Of a stretch of 46,691 nucleotides of DNA, positions 1-7,951 are shown piece after piece. The notes below the pieces were generated by a model that saw nothing but the letters and a program-made list of their open reading frames with translations, did no database searches and was not told the DNA's origin. Positions within the stretch are counted from its first letter, which is position 1, and each line of letters opens with the position of its first letter. A program made the translations under genes and the position numbers. The DNA is taken from positions 1 through 46,691 of the forward strand of contig CALKDX010000024.1 of assembly GCA_938084455.1 (NCBI GenBank). The letters are read 5' to 3'. The stretch is from Candidatus Poseidoniaceae archaeon. Lineage in GTDB: Archaea; Thermoplasmatota; Poseidoniia; Poseidoniales; Poseidoniaceae.

Positions 1-250
1 GGCAGAGCTACTGTGAAATTGCTGTGAAGTCTGATACCAAGTGTACGGTGCGCAATCGAAGACTGGGATGACCCTTCGGGGGATGATTCCCGGTGCAAAC
101 GCGCTTAAACCAACCGGTAGGTTATGGGTCCTCGTGCGACGACAGAATGAACACGAGACAACCACCCTTCCGGACAGAAACACCCTGGCGCTGGGTCAGG
201 CCCTCGAGCTTTGCGATGAAATGGGCCGTTACGCGCCGGGGTACAGTTTC
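1..250 (+). ncRNA. structured RNA with kink-turn, possibly 3' part of RNase P RNA (partial)
   Basis: No convincing ORF fits here, but the + strand folds well. A 7-bp helix (62-68 with 88-94) leads into U-U, G-A and A-G pairs, a 3-nt bulge (GAU, 82-84) and a CCC-UUCG-GGG hairpin. That is the consensus kink-turn bound by L7Ae. It is enclosed by a 5-bp helix (48-52 with 100-104), with GCAAAC at 95-100. Next come a hairpin CTCGTG/CACGAG (131-136/152-157) whose loop holds ACAGAA, and a 10-bp stem (182-191 with 233-242) enclosing a second 5-bp stem. A pyrimidine-rich tract (246-262) may end transcription. A kink-turn in the P12 region and GUAAAC/ACAGAA-like motifs suit archaeal RNase P RNA, but the 3' terminal P1 strand is not evident and the 5' part is outside the window. 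SRP RNA is less likely because the helix 8 motif is absent. Boundaries are approximate. Confidence 0.4.
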
Positions 251-327
251 TTCTCCTTTCTTCAAACTCATTGTTTCGCTTCGGTGGAAGCGATGCAATC
301 AAAGGGCTGCTGCGTCCACCCAGATTC

Positions 328-1347
328 ATGACCAATGAGCAACGCTTCCGCTGTTGCCTCGTTGGCGGCACCTTTGATCGACTCCATGCAGGTCATCGTT
401 TACTGCTCGAAGCAGCATGTAAACGCGCTGAAACGGTCGAAGTCCACATCACGACAAATGCCATGGCTGAACACAAATCGATGTTTGTCCTTGATTTTGA
501 ACAACGGCGGTGTGATTTGCTAGATTGGGCATCTACGAAGGACAATTCAATCACCGTTCATGCCCTTGAGGATGCGTTCGGCCCCGCACCCCACCATGCA
601 ACCGCCGATGCGATTGTGGCAACTCCAGAAACGGTTGGTATGTGTGAATCAATTAATGACCAACGTGAGGCAAATGGCCTTCCTACCCTCCACATTATCG
701 AGGTCGCTCATCTGAGAGGCATTGAGGGTGGAATCATCTCTTCATCGTCCATTCGCAACGGTTCCATGGATTTGGAGGGCCATCCTTGGATGAGAAAACA
801 ACTGCGAGATTCCACCTTGAAGATGGCTAAGGCATTGGACACTGAACTCAAAACCCCGATGGGTGCGCTCTTTGAAGGACCTGAGGACGACCCGGAAGTG
901 GCCATGGCCGCGGCCCTTGACGACCTACCTGCTCATGTCCACCTTCTGGTCGCCGTGGGTGATGTGACAACCAAAACTCTCCTTGAAATGGGCGTAACAC
1001 CGGGTTTGGCACTTATTGACGGGATGACAAAACGCTCCGCTCTTCCTCCGGAAGACCTCGTAGATACCAGTGCTTTTGATCACCACTTAACGGCGACAAA
1101 TCCGGCGGGACTTCTGACGCCTTCATTGTGTCAAAGTTTACAACACGCCCTTGGTGCAGATGATTCCGTTCTTCTGGAAGTGGAGGGTGAAGAAGACCTC
1201 GCCCCGCTTGTAATTCATTGCCTTGCCCCAATTGGCACTGTGGTGCTGTACGGGCAGCCTAGAACTGGAGTTGTGATGCAAATCACAAGCTTAGAAGTGA
1301 AACAACGATGCAGGAATCTGCTGAATTTGTTTGAGGTGATTGAATGA
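328..1347 (+). CDS. bifunctional CoA enzyme: phosphopantetheine adenylyltransferase fused to GTP-dependent dephospho-CoA kinase (DUF359)
   Basis: This protein joins the last two steps of CoA synthesis in one chain. The N-terminal half (about residues 1-160) is an archaeal/eukaryotic-type PPAT, with the nucleotidyltransferase motif GTFDRLHAGH and the later ISSSSIRNG signature. The C-terminal half (about 200-339) matches DUF359, the archaeal GTP-dependent dephospho-CoA kinase: VGDVTTKTLLE, ALIDGMTKR, a TNPAG motif, VEGEEDL and VVLYGQPRTG. In most archaea these are separate genes. The ORF track starts at a TTG (271); I prefer ATG 328, which begins immediately before the PPAT core. The stop overlaps the next gene's start (ATGA), indicating translational coupling. 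Domain identities are clear; bifunctionality is inferred from intact motifs. Confidence 0.92.
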   Translation: MTNEQRFRCCLVGGTFDRLHAGHRLLLEAACKRAETVEVHITTNAMAEHKSMFVLDFEQRRCDLLDWASTKDNSITVHALEDAFGPAPHHATADAIVATPETVGMCESINDQREANGLPTLHIIEVAHLRGIEGGIISSSSIRNGSMDLEGHPWMRKQLRDSTLKMAKALDTELKTPMGALFEGPEDDPEVAMAAALDDLPAHVHLLVAVGDVTTKTLLEMGVTPGLALIDGMTKRSALPPEDLVDTSAFDHHLTATNPAGLLTPSLCQSLQHALGADDSVLLEVEGEEDLAPLVIHCLAPIGTVVLYGQPRTGVVMQITSLEVKQRCRNLLNLFEVIE

Positions 1348-2459
1348 CAACGCCACCCTTGGTGTCTGCGACCGTTTGCGTGCGGGATGGCGTCGCATGG
1401 GTTGATGACTGCATCCAAGCCCTCATCGAACAATCCTACCGCCCCCTAGAGATCATCGCGATTGATGACGGTTCCACCGATGGCTCTAAGGAAAAATTAC
1501 TATCGTGGCATGATGAAACTTCTGAGGTTCCAATCAGAGTGTTCACCCAGGAAGCCAAAGGCCTGTCCGCTGGCAGGCAGTTGGCAGTGGATGTCGCCAA
1601 AGGAGAATGGGTCGCAATCACCGACATCGATGTGCGGCCAGAACCTGATTGGATCGAGACCATGGTCTCAGAAATTGAACCACTGGATGAGACTGAAACG
1701 GTTGTTGCTGTAACGGGAAGAACCGTTTTTGGGCATGCAGGGGATGTTGTCAGCCGTGTCCGATCGGTTGAAATTGCGAGGAAATACCGTGCTCGACCTC
1801 GAAAAACGAGTCTAGCGAACGGTCCTTGCTCGATGTTCCACCGACAAGCTCTGTTGGACATAGGCGGTTTCAATCCGGAGTGGTACCATGCCGAGGACAT
1901 GGAAGTTAGTCTTCGCCTTATTGGAAATGGGGGTTCGATCGTGTATGCCCCATCGGCCGTGGTAGCGCATGTACCCGAAAAAGAGCGGAAACGATTCCTT
2001 GCAAAGCGGAGACGGGATGCAAGAGCCCACGTCCGGATCGTGCGTCATTTCCCGAGAAGAAAGCGAATCGGACCTGGATTAGACTTCATCGGCAGTTCAA
2101 CGCTTGTGTTGACCGTACTCCCACTATGGATTTCGGCTTTGATTTCAGGATTACCATTCATCTACAAAGCCATCACAATGGATGCTTGGGACTGGGGGGA
2201 GGCTCAGAAATGGTGGCAAACGAAAATACTCTTGAGCACGCTCATGCTCATGGTGCTTCATGAATTCATCCTCTGGCGCGGCCCCCTTGGAGAAGTGAAC
2301 CGTGGAGCGTTAAGGGAAGGAAAAACTACGCTGAAAGCCGTGTTGGGCATTCGAAGTCTCACCTTTCGGTGGAGCGTTGCTCTATGGCAAGGATTGTTGC
2401 TTGGCACGTACGATGCACTGACTGGAAAAAACGGCCATCAACCGTTCTTCAAGCGATGA
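1344..2459 (+). CDS. membrane-associated family 2 glycosyltransferase
   Basis: A GT-A fold glycosyltransferase of 371 residues that probably transfers a sugar from a nucleotide or lipid-linked donor at the membrane. The N-terminal domain shows the GT2 opening (VRDGVAWVDDCIQALIEQSY, then IDDGSTDGS), a DxD-type metal site in TDIDVRPEPDW, and the acceptor-side motif GPCSMFHRQALLDIGGF followed by AEDMEVSLRL with the ED base. After a basic linker (KERKRFLAKRRRDAR), two hydrophobic segments (about 250-275 and 298-315) should anchor it. It is coupled to the CoA gene by a 4-nt overlap, but nothing shows a functional link. Donor and acceptor are unknown; S-layer or lipid glycosylation is plausible. 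Confidence 0.85.
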   Translation: MTTPPLVSATVCVRDGVAWVDDCIQALIEQSYRPLEIIAIDDGSTDGSKEKLLSWHDETSEVPIRVFTQEAKGLSAGRQLAVDVAKGEWVAITDIDVRPEPDWIETMVSEIEPLDETETVVAVTGRTVFGHAGDVVSRVRSVEIARKYRARPRKTSLANGPCSMFHRQALLDIGGFNPEWYHAEDMEVSLRLIGNGGSIVYAPSAVVAHVPEKERKRFLAKRRRDARAHVRIVRHFPRRKRIGPGLDFIGSSTLVLTVLPLWISALISGLPFIYKAITMDAWDWGEAQKWWQTKILLSTLMLMVLHEFILWRGPLGEVNRGALREGKTTLKAVLGIRSLTFRWSVALWQGLLLGTYDALTGKNGHQPFFKR

Positions 2460-2469
2460 ACGAAAGTGT

Positions 2470-3036
2470 TCAAGACAGGTTTTCGTCGCCTTCTGGTGCA
2501 TTGCTTGATGCTTTGAGGGCAAATCCAAATGCAAGCAGAGCGATGGTCACTGAGTAGACACCAGGGTCGGTCCAACCCATGTGGACAATGCCGTAGTAAG
2601 CGTAGCAAGCAAAGCCAAGAAGAAGACACCATGCTGCTGCGAACATTGACCAGCCTTTGTGGCCGGGGTCTGCAAGGGCAGGCCATGTATCATTCACAAT
2701 CAGACTCTTTCCAAAAGCGCCAATGCCACCTTCTTCAGATGCAATGGTTTTCAATCCGAGACCGGCGAGTGCACTACACAGGCCCATGAAGACGAAATCT
2801 GATGGAACAATTTGGATCCCGTCTGATTTAGGCTCAAACGCTAAATTTGTCGCTTCAAAGGTGAGGATGCCGCCCCATGACCAATGATAGGTTGGGTGTG
2901 CCTGGCCCAAAATGTTGAGAATAGCGAGCAAAAGACCCCATGCCCCGATGGCGATGAACCACATGGAAACGCCACGTGAAGGGTTGAGAATTGCCGTCAT
3001 AAGGCTGTTCGAACCGTCGTTCTCATCTTTGCTCAT
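2470..3036 (-). CDS. small polytopic membrane protein, unknown function
   Basis: This 188-residue protein has about four hydrophobic segments (WFIAIGAWGLLLAILNIL, DFVFMGLCSALAGLGL, MFAAAWCLLLGFACYAYYGIV and VYSVTIALLAFGFAL) and a short acidic tail. I do not recognise the family. The ORF track extends upstream to 3069, but ATG 3036 has TATATC starting exactly 28 nt upstream, so it is the likely leaderless start. It converges with the glycosyltransferase gene (10-nt gap) and lies downstream of orc1/cdc6 on the same strand with its own promoter. Confidence 0.7.
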   Translation of the reverse strand: MSKDENDGSNSLMTAILNPSRGVSMWFIAIGAWGLLLAILNILGQAHPTYHWSWGGILTFEATNLAFEPKSDGIQIVPSDFVFMGLCSALAGLGLKTIASEEGGIGAFGKSLIVNDTWPALADPGHKGWSMFAAAWCLLLGFACYAYYGIVHMGWTDPGVYSVTIALLAFGFALKASSNAPEGDENLS

Positions 3037-3057
3037 AGGATGCGCCACCTGCCTTTT

Positions 3058-3066
3058 GGATATAAG
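3058..3066 (-). promoter_or_regulatory. TATA box for the 2470-3036 membrane protein gene
   Basis: The minus strand reads CTTATATCC, with TATATC beginning 28 nt before ATG 3036. At the archaeal TATA-to-start distance of about 25 nt, transcription would begin at or next to the A of ATG, giving a leaderless mRNA. Confidence 0.6.
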
Positions 3067-3112
3067 CACACCGAATCAACAAAAGAAGGAGTGATATGCT
3101 TGGAAAGTGAAT

Positions 3113-4354
3113 TCAGAGGCGGGATTGATGTCGATAAGGGCGCTCGAAGACCTCTTTCATTTGTGCTTCGGATTCAACCATGATGCCTTCTGCGTCAATG
3201 TTTTGTGGAATGCATGAATTGATTTCCTTGGTTCGCCCATAACGTCCACGGGACACCGTTCGAGCGGTGATCAAACCAAGCATGTCGAGGTTTGAGATTA
3301 AGCCAGAAACTCGACGTTGAGTAAGAGGGTTTTGACGCACATAGCGACAGGCTTGCGCATAGACATCGTAGACTTCACCGGTCTGAATGTTGCGCAATCC
3401 ATTTCGTTCGTTGAGCAGAATTGAGGCGAGAACAAGTTTTTGTTGGCTCGGAAGAGAGGAGAGTACTGGATGCATTTGGTCGGCCTCCAACTGGTGTTGG
3501 GCCATGCGCACATGTGCTTGTGTCACGCATTCATCACCGGATTGTTCTGCTTTCTCAGTCGATACACGCAGCAGATCCAAAGCACAACGAGCGTCTCCGT
3601 GTTCTTGTGCTGCAATTGCTGCACAAAGAGCGATGACGCTGTCATCGAGGGCGCCCTCGATCAAAGCCCCTTGGGCCCTTTGACGGAGGATATTCTGAAG
3701 TTGCATGGCGTCATATGGATTGAACACCACATCGGATTGACCGAGCCGAGAGCGGACTCTAGGGTCGAGGAAGTCAGTGAATTTGAGATCGTTGGAAATA
3801 CCAATGACACACGCACGAGCACTCTTCAGTGAAGCGTTGATGCTGGTGAGGTTGTAGAGCAAATCATCGCCAGCTTTGCGTACGAGATGATCAATCTCGT
3901 CGAGGATAATAACAAACACGCCACCTCGGTTGTCCATTCGACGAACCAATTCTCCAAACACTCGGTCTGTTGGCCAACCGGTGAAGGGGATTTCATCAAT
4001 CTCATGAGATTCCAAGAGGGAATTACCCAAATGGCTGAGGACTCGATACTGCGTGTCAATTTGACGGCAGTTCACCATGATGCTTTGCACAGGGCGGTTG
4101 ATCTCTCTTCCCTTGGCTTCGAGTTCATCGCAGACATAGGAAGTCACTGCTGTTTTTCCAGCACCGGTCACGCCGTACAATGTCATGTTAGATGGAATGT
4201 GTCCATTCAACGCCTCGACAAGGTTGAAACTTAATTTCTCGATTTCATTTTGTCGGTGAGGGAGATTTTTTGGGCGGAAGTCGTGGCGAAGGACTTCCTT
4301 GTCAACGAACAGAGTTTTTCTTGAAAGGAAGTCATCAAAGATGTTTCCGCTCAT
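3113..4354 (-). CDS. cdc6: Orc1/Cdc6 replication initiator
   Basis: This is an archaeal origin-recognition and helicase-loading AAA+ ATPase of 413 residues. It has the Walker A motif GVTGAGKTA near residue 63, Walker B IILDEIDHL, a sensor-1 region ending GISNDLKF, and sensor-2 context HGDARCALDLLR. The C-terminal winged-helix region (from about residue 300) includes LASILLNERNG and RRVSGLISNLDMLGLI. Length is usual for the family (about 380-420). The track start (4369) is a TTG; ATG 4354 is preferred because GAGAGG sits at SD distance. A TATA-like CATAATAT lies about 56 nt upstream. The 246-bp AT-rich gap upstream is a candidate origin, as archaeal origins often adjoin cdc6. Confidence 0.95.
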   Translation of the reverse strand: MSGNIFDDFLSRKTLFVDKEVLRHDFRPKNLPHRQNEIEKLSFNLVEALNGHIPSNMTLYGVTGAGKTAVTSYVCDELEAKGREINRPVQSIMVNCRQIDTQYRVLSHLGNSLLESHEIDEIPFTGWPTDRVFGELVRRMDNRGGVFVIILDEIDHLVRKAGDDLLYNLTSINASLKSARACVIGISNDLKFTDFLDPRVRSRLGQSDVVFNPYDAMQLQNILRQRAQGALIEGALDDSVIALCAAIAAQEHGDARCALDLLRVSTEKAEQSGDECVTQAHVRMAQHQLEADQMHPVLSSLPSQQKLVLASILLNERNGLRNIQTGEVYDVYAQACRYVRQNPLTQRRVSGLISNLDMLGLITARTVSRGRYGRTKEINSCIPQNIDAEGIMVESEAQMKEVFERPYRHQSRL

Positions 4355-4600
4355 GATGATTCCTCTCAATTCCTACATGACCGAGCAAAGGTCGGATGGA
4401 CCGATGCGCGATATTATGCGTGAGTCCGAGTCCCCCTCATAAGTATGTCCTATGCTTCAATTCACAAAACTGAATTTGGATTGTAAACCCTCTTTGATTT
4501 AGAGGATATAAGGGCGGGTCTAAAATCGAGAAAAATACGAAAAATAACGAAAAAAAATTCGGTAAATTGACCTTATTCCGGAAAACATCAATCCCAGAAT
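4355..4600. other. AT-rich intergenic region upstream of cdc6, candidate replication origin
   Basis: No ORF is credible in these 246 bp. They contain four A-tracts at 4522-4525, 4531-4535, 4540-4544 and 4550-4557, spaced by about one helical turn. Also present are an imperfect inverted repeat CCTCT/AGAGG with a 7-nt centre, a TTCCGGAA palindrome and a GATATAAGG element. Archaeal origins typically sit beside orc1/cdc6 with a duplex-unwinding element and ORB repeats. I could not find a convincing ORB or mini-ORB copy, so the origin call rests on position and composition. Confidence 0.35.
4411..4418 (-). promoter_or_regulatory. probable TATA box for orc1/cdc6
   Basis: CATAATAT on the minus strand lies about 56 nt before ATG 4354. 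This predicts a leader of roughly 28 nt that holds the GAGAGG ribosome-binding site, unlike the leaderless promoters elsewhere in the window. Confidence 0.4.
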
Positions 4601-5395
4601 TCAATCGATAATATTCCATTTCAAACCGTCCCAACTCAGCCGAAGTTCATCGCGGGCATGGAACACATTGGATGGATGATGTGGGAATGCGTCGGTCACG
4701 GTCGGCGTTCGATTTTCTTGCGGCTCATCGATGTAGGTGTGAGTAATGATCATCGGAAGTTCTGGTAATTGTTTTGCGATTTTTTCAACATCTGATGGTT
4801 TGTGATGATGATCGGATTCGACCCACTGTGGCAGGCCCATCTCCAAGATTGCCATGCTCGTCTGAGCCATTTCATCATACAATGAATCACAAGGACCTGA
4901 GTCACCGCTATGGATGAAACTGGCCTCTTTGCCTGGATTGAAGTGGTAGCCATATGGGTCCACCGATTCATCATGGTGAACCCTAAACCGTCGCCAAGTG
5001 AGTCCGCACTCGAGTTCACCTTCAGGCTCTTCGCGCCATTTGATTTTGGAAAAGACCTCATCGAGGCTTCCAGGGTAGGCCAAGGCACACAACTGCTCCA
5101 AGCGTTGCTTCACGCCCGGTGCTGCGACGATGGTCAGCGGCCTGTTTGAATCCCGATCTGAAATGTACCGTCGCTCGAGCAAAAAGAATGGAAAACCAAA
5201 CACATGATCTCCGTGCACGTGGGTGATGAAGATGGTCTCGATATCGCTGAGAGGTTTTTGGGCCCGTCGAAAGCTGGCTAGAGCAGTTGGTGGGCAATCC
5301 ACCACATGTTTACCGTCAATCATGACAAAGGAGTGATAACGACCATAGGGAAGGAAAGCATTTCCTGTCCCTAGCATCACAACCTCCTGCGCCAT
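4601..5395 (-). CDS. metallo-beta-lactamase-fold hydrolase, RNase Z-like
   Basis: A 264-residue protein opening with LGTGNAF, as RNase Z/ElaC-type hydrolases do. The metal-binding motif HVHGDH is at residues 59-64, a bridging-Asp candidate is in HSGDSGP, and a late His is in ITHTY. RNase Z removes 3' trailers from pre-tRNA, but family members are usually nearer 300 residues and the characteristic flexible arm is not obvious. It may therefore be another phosphodiesterase of the same fold. It is divergent from nei (82-bp gap) and lies upstream of cdc6 on the same strand. Fold and metal site are clear; the substrate is not. Confidence 0.8.
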   Translation of the reverse strand: MAQEVVMLGTGNAFLPYGRYHSFVMIDGKHVVDCPPTALASFRRAQKPLSDIETIFITHVHGDHVFGFPFFLLERRYISDRDSNRPLTIVAAPGVKQRLEQLCALAYPGSLDEVFSKIKWREEPEGELECGLTWRRFRVHHDESVDPYGYHFNPGKEASFIHSGDSGPCDSLYDEMAQTSMAILEMGLPQWVESDHHHKPSDVEKIAKQLPELPMIITHTYIDEPQENRTPTVTDAFPHHPSNVFHARDELRLSWDGLKWNIID

Positions 5396-5448
5396 AAGGT
5401 GCCCTACAAGCGCTTGCTCTTTTCTTCATCGGTCGAACGAAACACATC

Positions 5449-5456
5449 TTGATAGG
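5449..5456 (+). promoter_or_regulatory. TATA-like element for nei
   Basis: TTGATAGG places TGATAG 28 nt before ATG 5478, the spacing found at the other leaderless starts here. The match to TATA is weak. Confidence 0.35.
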
Positions 5457-5477
5457 CAAATGGGCGAATTCCAACTC

Positions 5478-6305
5478 ATGCCAGAGGGCCCTGAGATTCG
5501 AAGGGCTGCAGACCGGATTGGCAAAGCCCTCGTCGGCCAACGCATCGAAGAGGCCTCACTTCCGTATTCCACCTTCATCGGTAGAGAACACCTCATTAAA
5601 GGCCAGACCGTTGTTGATGTGACCAGCGTGGCCAAAGCCATGTTGATTCGATTCCAAAACGGTTGGACGATGTACAGCCATAATCAATTGTACGGTCGAT
5701 GGACGGTGAATCTCAAAACGACTGAAAACAAAATGCGCCGCTCCCTCCGGGCGGAATTCCAGACTGAAAAACACGCAGTACGCTTGTGGTCTGCCACAGA
5801 CATCGATTTGATACCAACTGCGGAAGAGCATCTGCACTCGTTCCTCTCCACATTAGGTCCAGATGTGCTTGAATCGGCAGTCGATGAGGAAACATTGTAT
5901 GCACAATTGGTTTCAAAAAAATGCTTCAGAAAGAAAGCGGCCACGTTGATGCTCGATCAGCGAAGTTTTGCTGGATTGGGCAATTACTTGCGTTCAGAAA
6001 TACTGTTCAGCGCCAACATCCACCCGGATGATCGGCCTTGTGATTTACCCGAAGAACGATTGCGAGCGTGGGCGAATGCCATCAAAAGCGTCACCTGGCA
6101 AGCCTACGAGAAAGGAGGCGTGACGGTTCCCGAGGCCGTTGCTAAAGCGGGAAAAGCAAGGGGTGAGCCAAGACGAACCTGGCGTCACTACGCCTTCTGC
6201 CGCAATGAGCGTCCCTGCCTAAAGTGTGCGACGTTAATCGTTCGCCTCCGCTACGGAGGGAGACGGCTTGACCACTGCCCGACATGCCAGCAAGCTCATC
6301 GCTGA
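5478..6305 (+). CDS. nei: endonuclease VIII-like DNA glycosylase (Fpg/Nei family)
   Basis: A base-excision repair enzyme for oxidised bases with beta/delta lyase activity, 275 residues. Starting at ATG 5478 gives MPEGPEIRRAADRI, so Pro2 and Glu3 are the catalytic residues exposed after Met removal; this fixes the start downstream of the track's 5460. The helix-two-turn-helix region has LDQRSFAGLGNYLRSEILF. The C-terminal zinc finger is complete: CRNERPCLKCATLI then GRRLDHCPTCQ. The PEGPEIRRAAD opening and the finger are closer to Nei than to MutM. It converges with the photolyase gene (1-nt gap) and opens the repair island. Confidence 0.92.
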   Translation: MPEGPEIRRAADRIGKALVGQRIEEASLPYSTFIGREHLIKGQTVVDVTSVAKAMLIRFQNGWTMYSHNQLYGRWTVNLKTTENKMRRSLRAEFQTEKHAVRLWSATDIDLIPTAEEHLHSFLSTLGPDVLESAVDEETLYAQLVSKKCFRKKAATLMLDQRSFAGLGNYLRSEILFSANIHPDDRPCDLPEERLRAWANAIKSVTWQAYEKGGVTVPEAVAKAGKARGEPRRTWRHYAFCRNERPCLKCATLIVRLRYGGRRLDHCPTCQQAHR

Positions 6306-6306
6306 A

Positions 6307-7947
6307 TCACTGGTCGTTTGGGTGAAGAGTCTCACCGTTGATGAGTGCTTGCTGGACCCGTAGGAAGGTTTGGTGATCAATTCGCTGTTGCTCTTCACTG
6401 CGTCTGCTCAGATTACGCATTGGCATTGACAGACGGTGATTGCCCGAAAAGGCATCTTGGTGCCGTGCGAGGTAAGCCCAATACAGACGAGAAATTGGAC
6501 AGGTTTTCTTTGGATGGAATTCACACGTTGAACAATGATCACTCATCCGGTTGATGTATGCAGAACCTGCAACATACGGTTTTGTCATCATCGCTGATCC
6601 GGTGGCAAAGGTTCCCATCCCCAAGACATTGGGTTCTACAACCCAATCGAAAGCATCAATGAAGGCAAAATGAAACCAATCTGTAAGTTGTCTTGGTTCT
6701 ACATCGAGCAAATGGCCAATGTTGCTGAGCACCATCAATCGTGGAATGTGGTGGGTCCAAGCATCCTCCATGACCGAGGTCACCGATCGGTCAAGGCAAC
6801 TTAAACCACTTTTTTCACCCCAGTATGCTGCTGGTAATGGCTGACGCTGACCCAAGTGGTTAGGGTGAGGTTCTGGTCCAATCGGCGACTCTTGGTGCCA
6901 ATTGGCATCCCTTCTGCTGGTGGTACGAGCCACTTCTAGGGTGCGAAACCCATCCGTGACCACGTGGATGTGATGCACATATTCCCGCCAAATCATTTGC
7001 CTGACGAAGCCTTCGACGTTATTGAGAGCCTCCCCGCTTGCCAGTGCCAACTCGATGGCCTGTAATGGCATCACGCGATGCAGGTTGATCAAAGGAGCAA
7101 GGCGTGTGTGAAACAGCCCTCTGTTGGTGGCCGACATCGCATCTTCGTAAGTCCCGAAATGAGGCATGCAATCCGATGCAAACGCTAACGCTTTTTCCAC
7201 ATCGTGTTGTGATGTGGGGACTGTGGATAAATTCGCAGTGCCGGGGTGGTCTGGGAAAAAACGGTTGACAAGAAGGGTGACGTCTTTGTCAATATGATCG
7301 ACTGCAAAATGTGGTGCAGAGGGTGGCATAGGGTCACCTCTCCATGGTTTTCTATTCTCACCATCGTGACTAAATTGCCCACCTATGGGCTTCCCTTCAT
7401 GCATCAGCCAACCGGTTTTCCGCCTCACATTGCGGTAGAATGCATCCATTCGGAAGGGTGGCTGATTGCCGACGCTGTCGGTGAACAAGGCTTCTGTTGT
7501 GAGCCATCCTCGGTGCGGATGGACGAGAAGGATCTCCTCGTCAACAAGAGGCTGAACTTCGAGCCGAGTCGAACGCTCAGCGTGTTCGATCGCTTGAATC
7601 TGCCCGACGGTTGAATGGAGGTGGCGTAAGGCCTCGTGATAGGAACTCTTTGTGATGATGTACTGCACCTCAAAGCCTTGGTTGACCGCCTCAACTGCGA
7701 AGTGACGCATGTTTGAAAGCAGGAAGGCGAGTTTCTGTTTGTGGTAGGGATGGGCTTTTCCTTTTGCGCTTGACTCAATGAGGATGAGGCCTGTGTTGGA
7801 AGGTTGACTGGACACATCTTGGAGCAGTTCAAGGTTCAGTTGGTCATAGCAAAGCCAAACCCATGAATCCATCTTTTTGGCAGGTTTTTTCTCTGCACCT
7901 GAAGTGAAGGAGCCCTTTCCGCTTCCGGGGTTAAGAATGCACAACAT
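6307..7947 (-). CDS. iron-sulfur cryptochrome/photolyase (FeS-BCP, (6-4)-type)
   Basis: A cryptochrome/photolyase-family protein of 546 residues. Four cysteines for a [4Fe-4S] cluster are at positions matching the bacterial PhrB/CryB group: C384 in SGLSCLDRSV and C472/C475/C483 in CSTCEFHPKKTC. HHIPRLMVLSN and FIDAFDWVVEPNVLGMGTFA are typical of the FAD-binding domain. Characterised relatives repair (6-4) photoproducts with FAD and use a lumazine antenna. ATG 7947 lies 4 nt after the upstream stop (TGAGCCGATG), so I choose it. The canonical fold begins at WVWLCYDQLN, so an internal start at 7872 is possible. It is last in the prx-trmB-ubiB-FAD oxidoreductase-photolyase array. Confidence 0.9.
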   Translation of the reverse strand: MLCILNPGSGKGSFTSGAEKKPAKKMDSWVWLCYDQLNLELLQDVSSQPSNTGLILIESSAKGKAHPYHKQKLAFLLSNMRHFAVEAVNQGFEVQYIITKSSYHEALRHLHSTVGQIQAIEHAERSTRLEVQPLVDEEILLVHPHRGWLTTEALFTDSVGNQPPFRMDAFYRNVRRKTGWLMHEGKPIGGQFSHDGENRKPWRGDPMPPSAPHFAVDHIDKDVTLLVNRFFPDHPGTANLSTVPTSQHDVEKALAFASDCMPHFGTYEDAMSATNRGLFHTRLAPLINLHRVMPLQAIELALASGEALNNVEGFVRQMIWREYVHHIHVVTDGFRTLEVARTTSRRDANWHQESPIGPEPHPNHLGQRQPLPAAYWGEKSGLSCLDRSVTSVMEDAWTHHIPRLMVLSNIGHLLDVEPRQLTDWFHFAFIDAFDWVVEPNVLGMGTFATGSAMMTKPYVAGSAYINRMSDHCSTCEFHPKKTCPISRLYWAYLARHQDAFSGNHRLSMPMRNLSRRSEEQQRIDHQTFLRVQQALINGETLHPNDQ

Positions 7948-7951
7948 CGGC

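Noticed and set aside
41-338. Short + strand ORFs (96 and 81 codons) at the left edge
   Set aside because: They overlap each other in different frames, lack start signals or domains, and the interval has strong RNA helices instead.
1436-1900. 154-codon minus strand ORF within the glycosyltransferase gene
   Set aside because: It is antisense to the GT2 catalytic domain and is Ser/Thr-rich without motifs.
4560-4600. ORB-like origin repeat (TTCCGGAAAAC)
   Set aside because: It resembles only the core of an ORB element, occurs once and lacks the G-string, so it is not called as an Orc1/Cdc6 site.
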